Shown: piece after piece, positions 18,665 through 29,553 of the stretch
How the letters are laid out: the number at the start of each line of letters is the position of its first letter
Numbering within the stretch: the stretch's first letter is position 1
Assembly (NCBI RefSeq): GCF_026262505.1
Contig: NC_067204.1
Span: 6,419,797 to 6,483,796, forward strand
Direction: 5' to 3'
Length of the DNA: 64,000 nucleotides
Origin: Trichomonas vaginalis G3
Taxonomy: Eukaryota; Parabasalia; Trichomonadida; Trichomonadidae
Made by a program: the position numbers and the translations under genes
The notes under the pieces: model-generated
Database searches by the model: none
What the model saw: the letters and a program-made list of their open reading frames with translations, nothing else
What the model was told of the DNA's origin: nothing

Positions 18665-20304
18665 TTAAACATTTCTATTCATCAATATTTCATCATATGA
18701 ACTTCTATACTGTGGTGGTGTACCTGTTGGATGATATTTCAAACCTTCGTCCGGTGTCCATGTCCAATATGTAGTCCTAGTAAACCAAACCTGAGGAGGA
18801 TTTGTCACCTTTGAACAGTAAGTGTCATTTTCACCCTGAATGATTGGATAAGCTTTCACTTGTACTGTAACTTGTGAGTTGAAAGTTTCTAATCCATCAA
18901 AGAATATACCCGCTCCATCACGTTGAACTGGAATAGTGCATAAGAATGAAGTTTGGTCTTTCCATGTTCTAGCTAATGGCGTGCCATTATCATCATTCAG
19001 TGGTCTAGTTAATGAGTCCTCGTATTCTTCTGTGCATTCATTCACTCCATCTAAATCAGAAGCTTGAAGCATACGTGTAAAGAATATGTCGCCCACTGTG
19101 GTCATCGCTTGATCGGGGAAGTTTCTGGAATCTATAGTGACCTGAAGACCTCGAAGCATTGGATTTTCTAAAACTGTTCTTTGCATTGCATTCTTCGGAA
19201 ATGTTAACACAACATCTGTAACATTATGAAGAGCGTATGAGAAATCTGAGCTGATACCTTCAGGAGTGATGCAACCTCCATTTAGTGAACGAACGTCAAT
19301 ATGTTGAGCTGGAATCATGAATGGATCTTCCTTACTGAATAAACGTGGTATTGCTTTAACTGATTCTTCAATTAAACCGTATCCTGGTGTAATGCATTTA
19401 TCCTCTAAAACTTCCATCTTTGTGCATGAAATAATAACGTCATCAACTGTTGCGTCAGCAGATGTAGCGGCTAAGCTTGTAATTAATTTGGCAGGAAGTC
19501 CGATTTGTTGGAATTTGCGATCATATTTATAAACATGATTCATAATCTTTTCATAATTTTCATCAGTTATCTTTTCATAAACGTAATTTTGTAAATCAGC
19601 AACTCTTAACGGGTCAACCTGACAAAATACTAAAGTATCCCTGAAAACATAATATTTAAGAATGATATCACCAAATGATTTAGGATAATCATCGAACGCC
19701 TGAAATGCTAACAAATCATTTACCGGAATAATCATATCAAAAGTGACATCAACTTCTTCATTTGCTTTCTTGAAAACTTCTGAAGGGTCAATATATTTAC
19801 CACATACTGAGTTATCATATTTTTGAACATTATTATATAACGAATGAACAAACTTTTTAACTTTCCTTTCTGATTTTGGTTTATATGTTGCAAATGCGAA
19901 AGATTCACGGGCGCAATCCATCTGAAGATAACCGGCATCACCTCTTTCGTTTCTACTTCTAATTGTTTAAAGCTTTGATTTGATGATTTGTAACCAACGA
20001 ATAAACGCATGCATTTAAAAGCGGCATCACATGTGAAAGCTTTATTTGAAACTAGAGTTGCTTTAACTTTGCGTTTAATATATGTGTCACCTAATTGGTT
20101 CACATCATGAGCTGGATTTGTAATTCTTAAATGAGTTTGTTTATCATCAAAATATGGAGCATCAGAGTCATAGCATGAACTTTCAAGTTCTCTATAATAT
20201 CTTCTACCGTCATTCTTTGCGAATATTTCATTTATCTTTTCGAATGAATGAAACACATTTCCATTAATCGGTTTAGTGTTTGGCACCAAATAGTTAGTCG
20301 TCAT
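18665..20304 (-). pseudogene. mcp: Major capsid protein candidate of E1 (double jelly-roll), one frameshift
   Basis: Two overlapping frames (20304 down to about 19960, then to 18665) join into ~545 residues, the usual size for Polinton double jelly-roll capsid proteins. The frame changes near 19960; the second frame is open just there (RGDAGYLQMDCARESF), so one base is probably missing. Features include many aromatic-rich strands, TFPKNAMQRTVLENPMLRG, and VWFTRTTYWTWTP near the end. It neighbours the packaging ATPase, as in other Polintons. The capsid call rests on size, order and strand pattern, not on a database search. Confidence 0.7.
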
Positions 20305-20373
20305 TTATTAATAAATAAAAAATCAAAATTAAAAGATGAAAATGAATTTTTAATTTTAATGAAATAATCAACT

Positions 20374-20587
20374 ATGGCTGCAGGTATATTTAAGAAACTG
20401 TGGGATAAAGTAAAAAGAGGAGCGCATAAAGTTTGGGAAACATTGAAGAAGGGAGCAAATTGGATATTTAAGAATAAAGAAGCAATTAGTGACGTTGCTG
20501 AATCAATAACCAAAAGCTGCCCCAATAAGAGAAATATTAAATAAAGGAGAAAAAGTTTATCAAAGACTTCAACCGATACTAAGATAA
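20374..20587 (+). pseudogene. Small amphipathic virion-like peptide gene of E1, frameshifted
   Basis: The ATG at 20374 starts a short Trp/Lys-rich amphipathic protein (AGIFKKLWDKVKRGAHKVW). The first frame stops at 20544, but a shift near 20517 opens a continuation (PIREILNKGEKVYQRLQPIL) to 20587, about 70 residues. It resembles the N-terminus of the neighbouring gene at 20849 (AGFFKKLWDGIKKAAGWVY). It is divergent from the capsid gene by 69 bp. By analogy to adenovirus pVI/pX it could bind DNA or disrupt membranes; this is an inference. Confidence 0.55.
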
Positions 20588-20612
20588 AAATAATTTTATT
20601 ATTTTTTTTCCA

Positions 20613-20849
20613 CTATCTACCTCCTATTTTATTAAGTATTCCTTCAGCAATTCCACCAACTGCGTTACCTGCTTGTGCTCCCATCGCCGGATTACCTGCT
20701 TTAGTACCTAATACTCCACCTATGATAGTTCCTGCCGTTTTCGCTACTGGTGCCAAAAAGTTTGCAACGGGTTTAATAATCTTTTTATAAACCCAACCCG
20801 CAGCTTTCTTAATTCCATCCCATAATTTTTTAAAGAATCCTGCCACCAT
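20613..20849 (-). CDS. Amphipathic Gly-rich virion-like protein of E1
   Basis: 78 residues from the ATG at 20849. Residues 1-25 form a Lys/Trp amphipathic helix (GFFKKLWDGIKKAAGWVYKK), and residues 30-70 are a Gly/Ala-rich hydrophobic stretch (GTIIGGVLGTKAGNP). This layout is common in membrane-active minor virion proteins. E2 has two proteins of the same style (40928-41329 and 44761-45003). Confidence 0.6.
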   Translation of the reverse strand: MVAGFFKKLWDGIKKAAGWVYKKIIKPVANFLAPVAKTAGTIIGGVLGTKAGNPAMGAQAGNAVGGIAEGILNKIGGR

Positions 20850-20916
20850 TTCTGATTTAATATTAATTAAAAAAATATATTTCATCACTTATATTCTAAT
20901 TTTTATTTAATGATAA

Positions 20917-21285
20917 ATGAAACCGATTTTAAAAATAAATGAAACAGAGGAGGAAGAAATAAATGAAAGTGAAAATGTTCAACAAAAAATAAATATTGTT
21001 AAACCAATTACTGAAATAAAAATTTTTTCATCTATTGAAGAATTTAATGACTATTATGCTAATAATAAAAAATTATTTGAAGAATTGACAACATGTAAAT
21101 TGAATAAAATGTTTAAAGTTGATGGATTCAAAATTTCAAAAATAAAAGGAGTGATTAGTTTGAAATCTATTCCTCAATCAAGAATCACCTCATTAATGAA
21201 AATTGATGATTTAACAAAAAGAATAGAAGAGATTGAAGAAAGAATGAATCAAATAATTGATTTCATAAATTCAAATAATCATTAG
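20917..21285 (+). CDS. Small coiled-coil E1 protein, unknown
   Basis: 122 residues, acidic N-terminus (NETEEEEINESE), then a mixed segment, and a C-terminal coiled coil (DLTKRIEEIEERMNQIIDF). It is the last E1 gene before the right inverted repeat and is intact. No family is recognised. Confidence 0.55.
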   Translation: MKPILKINETEEEEINESENVQQKINIVKPITEIKIFSSIEEFNDYYANNKKLFEELTTCKLNKMFKVDGFKISKIKGVISLKSIPQSRITSLMKIDDLTKRIEEIEERMNQIIDFINSNNH

Positions 21286-21299
21286 TTTCTTAAAGTTCA

Positions 21300-21475
21300 A
21301 TGTTGATTCTGAGACATGAATTTTTAAAGTTTATTTTTTAAAAATTTTTTTATTTTTTTATTTCATTATGGTAGTGAATCTTTTATTCATGAAAATAATT
21401 ATTTCTAATTTCTTTTACTCTCTCGTATATGAGGTCTTTGATTATGACTCCATTGATTCCATTCAGGATTTAAAC
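21300..21475. repeat. E1 right inverted repeat, inner part
   Basis: 21380-21475 is the reverse complement of about 2550-2640 in the left repeat. The last six bases, TTAAAC (21470-21475), are the E2 target and recur at 46603-46608. About 45 bp at 21340-21380 are extra relative to the left repeat. Confidence 0.88.
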
Positions 21476-21504
21476 AAAAAAAAAAAAAAAAAAAAAAAGG
21501 TAGT

Positions 21505-21537
21505 GGGGCTTCCAGGCACTTCGTGCCCTCTAGCCCC
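21505..21537. repeat. Terminal hairpin, E2 left end
   Basis: GGGGCT/AGCCCC outer arms and GGCAC-TTC-GTGCC inner stem, right after poly-A and GGTAGT. Confidence 0.85.
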
Positions 21538-21584
21538 CTGAAGATGTTAGTATAAAATGAAGTTTTTATTCTGAAATGTTTGCT

Positions 21585-22606
21585 TTAATGTTTTTTACGG
21601 ATGGAAATGAACTGGATATCGTCTTCTTCTTCTTCTTCCTCCTCCTCTTCTTCCTCTTCTTCGTCATCGTCGGCGTCGTGGAAGAGGACGTAGTTCATCC
21701 AAATTCTGTATGGACGTCCTGATTTGGATTTAAATGAGATGGACATATTTTGTGTGAGTGTTATTTCAGTTTCGATAAAGAGTTGGTGTGCTGGTTTGAA
21801 TATATGTTCGACGTAGGAGAATTTGTGCAACTCATCTTCTCCCAATTCTGTATTGATACAGACTTCGATGAAGTCACCACTGAGAATGTCTTCACCTGTG
21901 GGCATATCCACAACAATTAAATGAACGACACAATAGTTGTGAAATTCATTAGTAGGAAATACTGTTGCAGGCGTATTATATGAGGGGAAAAATGTTTTTG
22001 CTTCCCCAAATTCATCTGCTACTTCATCTTCATCGTATCCGTTGTTAAAAGCTTTAAATTCATGTACAATTTGAGCAAATTGTTGACGGAGATTTGGTGG
22101 CATACGTAAGCAAGCTTGTAACAATGTCCTACCTTCCACACACTCAGCAAATATGGGAAGGTAGGAACATATAATATCCGTCAATTGGTCCTGGTTGGGG
22201 ACCAATTGACAGAGTTTTGTGTATGCCGTTATTGTTTTTTAACGGTATTTGTGTAGATACGGTTATATGGAGTATTTCCCTGGTTGTTAAGGGAAAAATA
22301 CTCATCCGATTGTAATTTCAATCTTGACCTCAACTCTTTGTTCGGTATTCTTTGGTCTATTCTTAGAGCTGTATTTGTTCGTGCGGGTTGTGGTTTTAAA
22401 ACATTCGAGTCAAGTTTTAATTGCTTCGAATTGGATGTCGATTTGAATTGGGAGTCTTTTGAGTTCTCCTGAGCTTGGTTCTGTATTAAAGACTGAATAG
22501 CAGTGTCAGCTTCTTGTTTTTCGAGATAGTATTCTATTGAATTGGGCTTCACTGTTCGAGACGCGTACATTATGAAAAATGAACTGTTTTTTTTCGGACT
22601 ACTCAT
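21585..22606 (-). pseudogene. E2 leftmost gene, unknown, frameshifted at an A6 run
   Basis: Two frames, 22606-22229 (Ser/Gln/Asn-rich, 125 residues) and 22205-21585 (206 residues), lie end to end. The second has no ATG near its start but is open back to the end of the first, where a run of six A could cause the shift. Together they make ~335 residues. The second half is rich in strands and ends in an acidic tail encoded by GAA/GAG repeats (near 21630-21670) and a basic tip. No family is recognised. Confidence 0.5.
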
Positions 22607-23032
22607 AGAAAAGTTTGAAATAAACCGTTTTTGTCAACGGTAACCCTCTATTTTTTATTTTATTGAAAGTCTCCGTTGGAAACCGTTCCATCTCAAATAT
22701 TGAATGAACTATAAACGTTTTTGTTTTCTATATATACTTTTTTGTCCAACGGTAAAACTTTTTACACAACGGTTTTTGAGAGTCGTCGCCGTTGACTTTT
22801 TTGTAGAGCACTCAAAATAGTATAACTTTGTCCGGACAAGTAAGGGTCTATCGTCGCTACAGGAAAAGTTACGGGCGTTCCAAGGAAGTATACTTTGAGA
22901 AGCCTTTTCCCCTTATAGAATGAGATAGGACGGTTATTTTACAAAACTGACAACACTTTGACCGAGTAGTTTTTGCTGAACAAAAAGTGTCATATAAACA
23001 TCTGTCAAAACCGCTTTTTAACTTCACTTAAA
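22607..23032. promoter_or_regulatory. Divergent intergenic region with clustered Myb-type sites
   Basis: 426 bp between divergent genes. CAACGG or its complement occurs at about 22635, 22673, 22746, 22766 and 22789, with related AAACGG and AACGGTT at 22624 and 22681. YAACGG is the classic Myb recognition core, and trichomonads have many Myb proteins. No gene was seen here. Regulation by host Myb factors is a suggestion. Confidence 0.5.
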
Positions 23033-25088
23033 ATGCCACGTAAGCTACGTAAGAATATACGTAAGAGGAAAGAGCATTGAAACATCCAATAGTAAAACTG
23101 ACACCACAACAACAGTTGCAACAACAAATGATGAATGACCCCACTATGTTGCAACAAATGTCAAGCAACCCTATGCTTTTAAACCGAGTTATTGGTGCAC
23201 AGAGTGGAGGTTTAAGAGCGGCACTTTTAGCGAAAATGGCAGGCTATGGTGGAGCTGCAGACGGAACAGCTATAACCCTCAAAGTCAAATGAATTTGAGT
23301 TCACTCAAAAATCAAATAACAGATGTCAAAAAGTCAAACATAGACATACAGAAGCAAATAAGTGAAAACGAAAAGAAACTAGAATATGACAGACACACAA
23401 AGAAACTCAATGAGTTAAACGTAGAGAAAAAGAAGAAAGAAGAACAACTGAAAGAACTAAGTACAGAGGAATATGCGAAAAAAGTGTCAGAAAAAGCAGC
23501 AGAAGTAGCAAAAATGGAACAAGATGTCATAAATTTGAAAAACCATACTACTCAATATAAAATACTGAAAGATGAAGAGATAAAACAAAAAGCCCTGAAG
23601 ACATATATGGATAGCGATGAGTATAAAAAAGAAGTTGAAGCAAATGTAAAGGCAGAAAAACTTTTACAGTTGCAAAACCAAACCGTACAGTATGAAAACT
23701 TAGCACAAGAAAGTAAAAATAACGACGCGCTATGCAAAAGGCAATGAAAAGCGCAGAATATATAAAGCTAACAATGACTGGTTAGATGCCCAAGCCAACG
23801 CTAAAGCAGCCCAACTCATAGGGTCAATAAGGACAAAAATACAAGCGGATGAAGATAGTTCAAATGAAGCTTTAACAAATGCTGACTTTAAGAACGCTTT
23901 CGAAGCTCTTCATAGTAAGGTGAAACAAGTGAACGACTTCTCATCTGGAAAGAAACTGAAGTCTGAAGGTTTCGACAAAGAGTTAAGAAGTAGCACAAAA
24001 TATGACGAAAATAACAGATGCAGCAACGAGACAGGCAGTTCAAAGTGCCTATGACGCCGTTAGAGCAACTGTTGTGAAAAGTCAAGAAAAAGAGTTACAA
24101 CAGACCAAAACAGACCTAGTAAATGCTTTCTTAAGAACGAAAAGTCAGGTAGGACATTACGCTGCAGATGGAACATATGTGCCAGCTGGTGGAACTTATA
24201 TACCACCAAACCCTCCAAGAGAAGCACCTGCACCAGGACTACCTAGAACATTTACATCGTCACATGGACACAGACACAGGCATGCACAACAACCAGCACA
24301 ACAACCACCTCCACAACCAGCACAACAACCAACACAACAACCAGCACAGCAACAACCACAAACAGAGCAAGGACATAAAAGAAGTAGAGAACAAGGAAAC
24401 CAAGAATTCTTAAAAATGCTTAAAGAAGAGTGTGGTTTCCCAGATACTGTTGACTTTAGTGACAGATATAAAGAAGCTATTGAAAGTTCAAGGATGGAAA
24501 TACTGACCCGAACCTATTTAGCTTTATGGCTCAGCACCAAAACGGATATAATCTCAAACCTGGAAAATACAAGCTCGCTAAGGGATATGATTTAATAGCA
24601 TATCATCCAAATGACATGATGAATTTACTCCGAGATATTTGATGTCAGAGCTAAATGACAATTCAACTTTCGTCATGAAACGCGTAAAAAAATAGAGACG
24701 GAACGAAAGAACAAAAGCTTATGAATGCGGATGACGTAGATAGGGAAATTGTTGAAAACGTCTCGGAATATATGAAATGCCAGCAGATGAGGTACAAGAA
24801 ACTCCACAGGAAGAAGTTCAGATACAACCAGACATGGAAGAAATAGTTCAGCAACAACAGCTAGAAGAGCCTGAAGGAAACGAACAAGTCCTTCCTTTGG
24901 AAACTAACTTCACAGAACTAGATGAAGATTTGGAACAGCCGAAAAATCTTGACCCTCAACAAGAGTATGCGGAGAATATGGAATATTTCCAAGAGTCTAA
25001 AAAAAATTCGGCTGACATAGTAGAAGAATATCGAAAAATGTTTGCCGACATACAAAAGACTCCAACACAGATGAAAATATCAGCATAG
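23033..25088 (+). pseudogene. Long coiled-coil protein of E2, many frameshifts
   Basis: It begins at 23033 with a strongly basic peptide (MPRKLRKNIRKRK). A shift near 23072 leads to a Gln/Met-rich segment (LTPQQQLQQQMMNDP), then ~150 residues of Lys/Glu coiled coil (23289-23747), a Pro/Gln/His-rich segment near 24180-24400, and an acidic segment to 25088. At least four frame changes separate these. It opens the left-hand structural block of E2, upstream of the capsid candidate. A scaffold or core protein role is possible; no family is recognised. Confidence 0.5.
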
Positions 25089-25089
25089 A

Positions 25090-26155
25090 ATGGAAGTACT
25101 GAAAGAAAATGTACACAAATACAACAACCCTTTTTACTTACGAGCATTTAACGTTCAATCTTCGGATGAACTCGGTGAAAATAAAAGGTTAAATTTCAAG
25201 AAAACATATAGAAATGAAACATTGTTTAAAGTTCATTCAGAACCTAACCAAGATGAAACAAACCTACTTTTGTTTCTGCAGACGATGGAACTACAATGAG
25301 ATGGGGTCATAAAGCTAACCCGATAGGTGGTTCATAAACTTACAACCACAATTCCAAGAAGTTGTAGACGCAATGGAAGTCAATGGTGAACCAGATATAG
25401 CTGGTATTTTCAGCGCGGCTTTAATGCCATTGAAAGATATGAAAGATGCAGATATTTTGGACCAGTATGAAATGAACATGGCTGATGGAAATATAACACC
25501 TGACGTTCTAGAACATTTATCTCAAAGAACTACACAGAACCATAAAGATGGTATATTTGGTGAAGAGTTTAGAAAGAAAGTTAGGGAGGAGAAGGAAGAG
25601 AACCTATTGTACATGACCTTGCAAACGAAAGTTTACAAAATGTCATAAAAACTTACTTTGCAGACAATGAACTGAGAAGGGATGAATATTTAAGAAAACT
25701 CAAATGGACAGTACCAAATGAAATGTTAGTATTGAAAAACATGTTCCTTGACAAAATAAAACCAACTACAGAAATAAACGACGCAAGACTGAAAGATTGG
25801 TAAAAGCTTTCCCATTCACAAAAGATATAGTTGGTAACATGGAAAGAAAACCAGAATGGCTACAAAAACATATATTTGGAAACGAGCATATTCCATATGG
25901 ACAGGCACTGTTTGAAGAGCTTGAACCAGAAACTCAGGAAAGAGTCATGCAAACAATACGCGAAGACTCAAATACAACTATGACAAAAATCTTTCTAGGA
26001 TATAGGTTACCTGAGATGGGCGACCAGAGCCAAAAGGCAAAAAGGACATGGGAAATTTGCAACATACTAGATGAACATAATGCAAAGATGCAACAACTTC
26101 AAGCAGAGGGCAATGAAGGAAAAAAAGAGTTAAAAACTCAGTCAGGAAGAAAGTA
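25090..26155 (+). pseudogene. E2 unknown protein upstream of capsid gene, frameshifted
   Basis: An ATG at 25090 follows the previous stop by one base. Frames at 25090-25299, 25373-25648 and about 25650-26155 join into ~340 residues with shifts near 25285, 25330, 25610 and 25795. It is mostly helical with a charged C-terminus. It could be the 3' part of the preceding gene instead of a separate one. No family is recognised. Confidence 0.45.
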
Positions 26156-26220
26156 AAGCTTGGTCGTGGGTTCTATTATGACATATAAATCCAACTATTC
26201 TATATTTTTACTCATATGAA

Positions 26221-27318
26221 ATGTACGCCGCTCAGAATATAACGCCAACAGTTTTGGATGCTATGAATGGAAATGTTTCCGAATGGTATAACGAATGCGA
26301 CAATGCCATTAGAAGGTCAGAAATAGTTCCTGGAACTTACGAATATACAACTGCTGTTTCTTATGGAAACGTAGGTGAGTTTGGAGAAGGTTCTTCAACA
26401 ACAGTAGATATTGCTTGCGACAGGTTTCATATAATTTCTATTGACAACTCTTTCTTATACGTGGAACAAGACATTGAAAAAAATTCTGCCAAGTTGTCTG
26501 ACAAGAAAGGTTGCAATGGAATTTTCTATGTCGGATACCAATATGCTCCAGAAGTTTTTATGGGATATAAGATATATTCTAACTCTGACTTAGTTCAAAC
26601 AGTAACATGGGCAAACTATGAATGGTTCGCTTTGAGAAACTCAGTACAACCACAAGCTAGAGAACAAACAGACCAGTATGCAACTATTGAGAAAATAAGA
26701 AGACTTGACCCTAACGTTCCAGGAGTTTATGTTAACCTTTCTGGACAAACTGCAGCAGCAGTAACCAAAGTAAAACTGAAACTTAGAGTTCCTTTGTCAT
26801 CTTTCCATCTTCAGGTTTTTAAGATACTTGCCAAACTGGCAGGAAAAATTTCTATCGAACTTACTCCAAGCAAAAATAACTTAGTCATTGCACCAACACA
26901 AGACCCATTCAGCATTACTGTAGCTGGAACTGGTGGAGCCAAGTTCTGTGACTTTTGCAAAGACAAAGTTGACTTAGACTTTGGTTTCTCAAACCTCAAC
27001 ACTGAAGTAAACTATTATTTCAATGCTGCTGGAGATGCTTGGGACCCAGTTAAGTTCACATGCGAAAAGTTTGAATGCAAGAGAATAGAAAGCAGACTTG
27101 CAGTCTATATGTTGGACCCAGATATTTCAAATGCTTTAGCTGCCAAATATATTGCAGTTCCACTTATGTTCCCTATACACCAAATATCTGTCAAAGACTT
27201 TGCAGGTGAAGTTGGAAACCAAAGTGCTGACCCAGGTGCAAGAACAGATATTGCCTTAACAACTGCAATGAAACATGCAGATACTATGTTTTGTACTGTT
27301 CAGACGAACTATAAATGA
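26221..27318 (+). CDS. mcp: Major capsid protein candidate of E2
   Basis: 365 residues, intact. It is strand-rich with few charged helices. The middle contains VPLSSFHLQVF followed by a KIS(I)ELTPSKNN stretch, the layout seen between the two jelly rolls of Polinton and adenovirus-like capsid proteins. It is shorter than the E1 protein (~545), so either it is a compact form or the next gene (27365) supplies a further part. The start is preceded by TTTTTACTCATATGAA, where TCATA fits the trichomonad initiator consensus a few bases before the ATG. Confidence 0.65.
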   Translation: MYAAQNITPTVLDAMNGNVSEWYNECDNAIRRSEIVPGTYEYTTAVSYGNVGEFGEGSSTTVDIACDRFHIISIDNSFLYVEQDIEKNSAKLSDKKGCNGIFYVGYQYAPEVFMGYKIYSNSDLVQTVTWANYEWFALRNSVQPQAREQTDQYATIEKIRRLDPNVPGVYVNLSGQTAAAVTKVKLKLRVPLSSFHLQVFKILAKLAGKISIELTPSKNNLVIAPTQDPFSITVAGTGGAKFCDFCKDKVDLDFGFSNLNTEVNYYFNAAGDAWDPVKFTCEKFECKRIESRLAVYMLDPDISNALAAKYIAVPLMFPIHQISVKDFAGEVGNQSADPGARTDIALTTAMKHADTMFCTVQTNYK

Positions 27319-27364
27319 CTATTCTTGCTTCTACAACCCTGGTATTAAATACATATAAACATAG

Positions 27365-27820
27365 ATGGCAAATATTATCCAAGAAGAAGAATATTCTACA
27401 GTTGAGGATATGAGGTCATACAACTTGACATTAGATGCTATGAACTTTAACAACAACTTCACAACAACCATTAACCCTGAAATGCAAAGTTCTATTATGC
27501 CATATGTGAAAGTATGGACTCATACAGGAGCTCAAAACACTCAATATACAAATGGAGACCGTTCAAACTTTTGGCTTGGCATTCCATTTGCTGACTCAGA
27601 AGACTTTATGGGTGGTATTTCAACTGTTGGTACAGTTCAAATACAATAACTGGTGACAGAGACGGTCCAAATGAATTGAAAGCAAAGAAGTTTACAAAAC
27701 CAATAGCACTTTTCACGGAAGATGCTCTTTTGAAAATTCGTTCGATGAAACCTGCTGGGGCTCCTCAGATTGGTATAACGACAGCTTCCATCGAGCAGAT
27801 TTTGGCAGCAGGTCAGTAAG
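27365..27820 (+). pseudogene. E2 capsid-block protein, one frameshift
   Basis: 94 residues, then a shift near 27645 and ~58 more (TKPIALFTEDALLKI) to the stop at 27818-27820, about 150 in total. It follows the capsid candidate by 46 bp on the same strand. It may be a separate minor virion protein or a detached C-terminal part of the capsid protein. No family is recognised. Confidence 0.5.
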
Positions 27821-27897
27821 TTGTTCTTGAACTGACTTCTCTCCGTCAAATATTGACAGTACGCCAGTTTTGATATAATAGTATTATAAACTTACCT

Positions 27898-28128
27898 TTA
27901 GAAATATCGGTCAGTTTTGTTGTTATATTTTTTGTCTGCTTCAAGAACTTTCACCATCTCGGTTATACCAACTTTCTTTGCTTTATGAAAATATTTTGGT
28001 TCAGCAAAGACTGCTATTCTATAACATTTCCATTGTTTGTATAAAGAACTATTCTGTCAATGTTTGTATTGTTTGTGTGTGTAAACTTTGTTCTGCTTCA
28101 ATTCGAAGAGATACTCAAATACGTCCAT
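27898..28128 (-). pseudogene. Possible small decayed gene on the opposite strand (E2)
   Basis: From an ATG at 28128 the minus strand reads MDVFEYLFELKQNKVYTHKQ, then after two frame changes PKYFHKAKKVGITEMVKV and a stop at 27898-27900, about 75 residues. It fills an otherwise empty 320-bp gap. No family is recognised and it may be chance. Confidence 0.3.
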
Positions 28129-28146
28129 CTTTTTATTCTAAGTAAA

Positions 28147-28723
28147 ATGTCATTTCCGAAAAATAGAAGCGTAAGTGTTTCAAAAGGTTTAATGGCGGTG
28201 GCAGATGTGAAGTTAAATTCACCAACTCAAACAAACAGTCAAAGTGTTGTTGTCAATGTCAAAGAAAGAGATGTTGAAGTGGGGAAACCATACGAAGACG
28301 AAGATGGTATAACAATAGTTCCTGTAAAAGAACAACCAACATACCCTGAAGTTAGCAGAGACTTAAGTTCTGTTGCAGATATTCGAAACGACTACAACAA
28401 CTTAAAGACAAACTTAAAACTCAGGAGAAATTGTCAAGCTTTAGGTATAATGTTAAACTTGGTCGAACACAACCCTGTAAAAGTGAACTCATATGTCATT
28501 GCACCTCATGAAGTTTTGAAAGAACTATTGAAACTTTTGACAGAGGCAGACGATATAAACATCAAAGAAATAGAACCCGACATTGCTTGCTGTGGTGTTT
28601 CATATAAGTCATTGACAAGATATACGTTATGAAAGGAGTGAAACGTTGAACTTAAAATATAGTTTCCCAGACGTCATAAAAATATTTGACGACCACAACA
28701 TTTCATTAAAATTTACTTGCTAA
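28147..28723 (+). pseudogene. Conserved CCG protein of E2, one frameshift near the end
   Basis: It starts at 28147 (MSFPKNRSVSVSKG), chosen because the upstream codons are promoter-like. After ~150 residues it has EPDIACCG. The frame stops at 28632, but a shift near 28625 continues as YSFPDVIKIFDDHNISLKF to 28723. Both the CCG motif and this tail match the E1 gene at 15873-16527. It is followed five bases later by the penton candidate. Confidence 0.65.
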
Positions 28724-28727
28724 GTAA

Positions 28728-29551
28728 ATGGCAGAAGACATAGTGGTTTATACTATTACGACTAAAAACCCAGAGTCATATAATTCTATAACAACAAACT
28801 TACAAAGTCCTCAAGGACGATATTGTAAACTAACCTTAAACACAATGACGACTAAAGCTGTTTTGCTCTTTTGACACCAGAAGACTTTGTTGTTGTGAAT
28901 GGTAAAAAACTCTTCTTTGAAGATACTTACTCAGATATACCACCAACAGGTTTTGTTGACTTATTTAATACTTTAAGGACGGATGTAACATGTGCTGCAA
29001 CTAGAGCAGGTTTCATTATGTTTGGATGTCCGACTGAGTTTACTATAAACGATATGAGCTATAATACAAAACTTATATCTGGTTTTTACTACCAACAGTT
29101 TCCTATAACAGGAAAAGGTGTCATACAAGGTCTATCTGTTCCATTGACTTTAAGTACACCTATTTTATATATTGTTTCAAACTTAGGTTCAAAGTGCTAT
29201 TCGAATGTCGACAGAAACTATTATGACCAAAAGATACTTATGCGTATAAACAATACTTTCTCTGCTGGTTTGCCTATTGTTCATTCGAATGCAGAATTTT
29301 CAACCTTAGTGAACTCAAACACTTTGGCAAGTATAACGTTGACATTAGTTGACGCAAACTTTGTTCCTGTAAAACTTTTATGTCCTATGTATTTGTCAAT
29401 GACGGCAGAAAGTTTCGAATTGGAAGATGCAACTGGTGAAAGTATTGTATTTACAAGAACAACTTCAACAACAAATAGCTCAAGAACAACAAATGCAACA
29501 AATGCAACAACAAAGTCAAGAATAAAAAAAATATTTTTTTTTATTTTATAA
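28728..29551 (+). pseudogene. Candidate minor capsid (penton) protein of E2, one frameshift
   Basis: It starts at the ATG at 28728 (MAEDIVVYTITTKNPESYNS); a shift in the CTCTTTT run near 28868 leads into LTPEDFVVVNGKKLFF. Total ~270 residues. The second half (ILYIVSNLG, then ILMRINNTFSAGLPIVHSN, then LLCPMYLSMTAESFE) shows the alternating strands expected of a single jelly-roll penton. The C-terminus is Thr/Asn-rich low complexity. Its counterpart in E1 is at 14667-15377. Confidence 0.6.
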
Positions 29552-29553
29552 AA

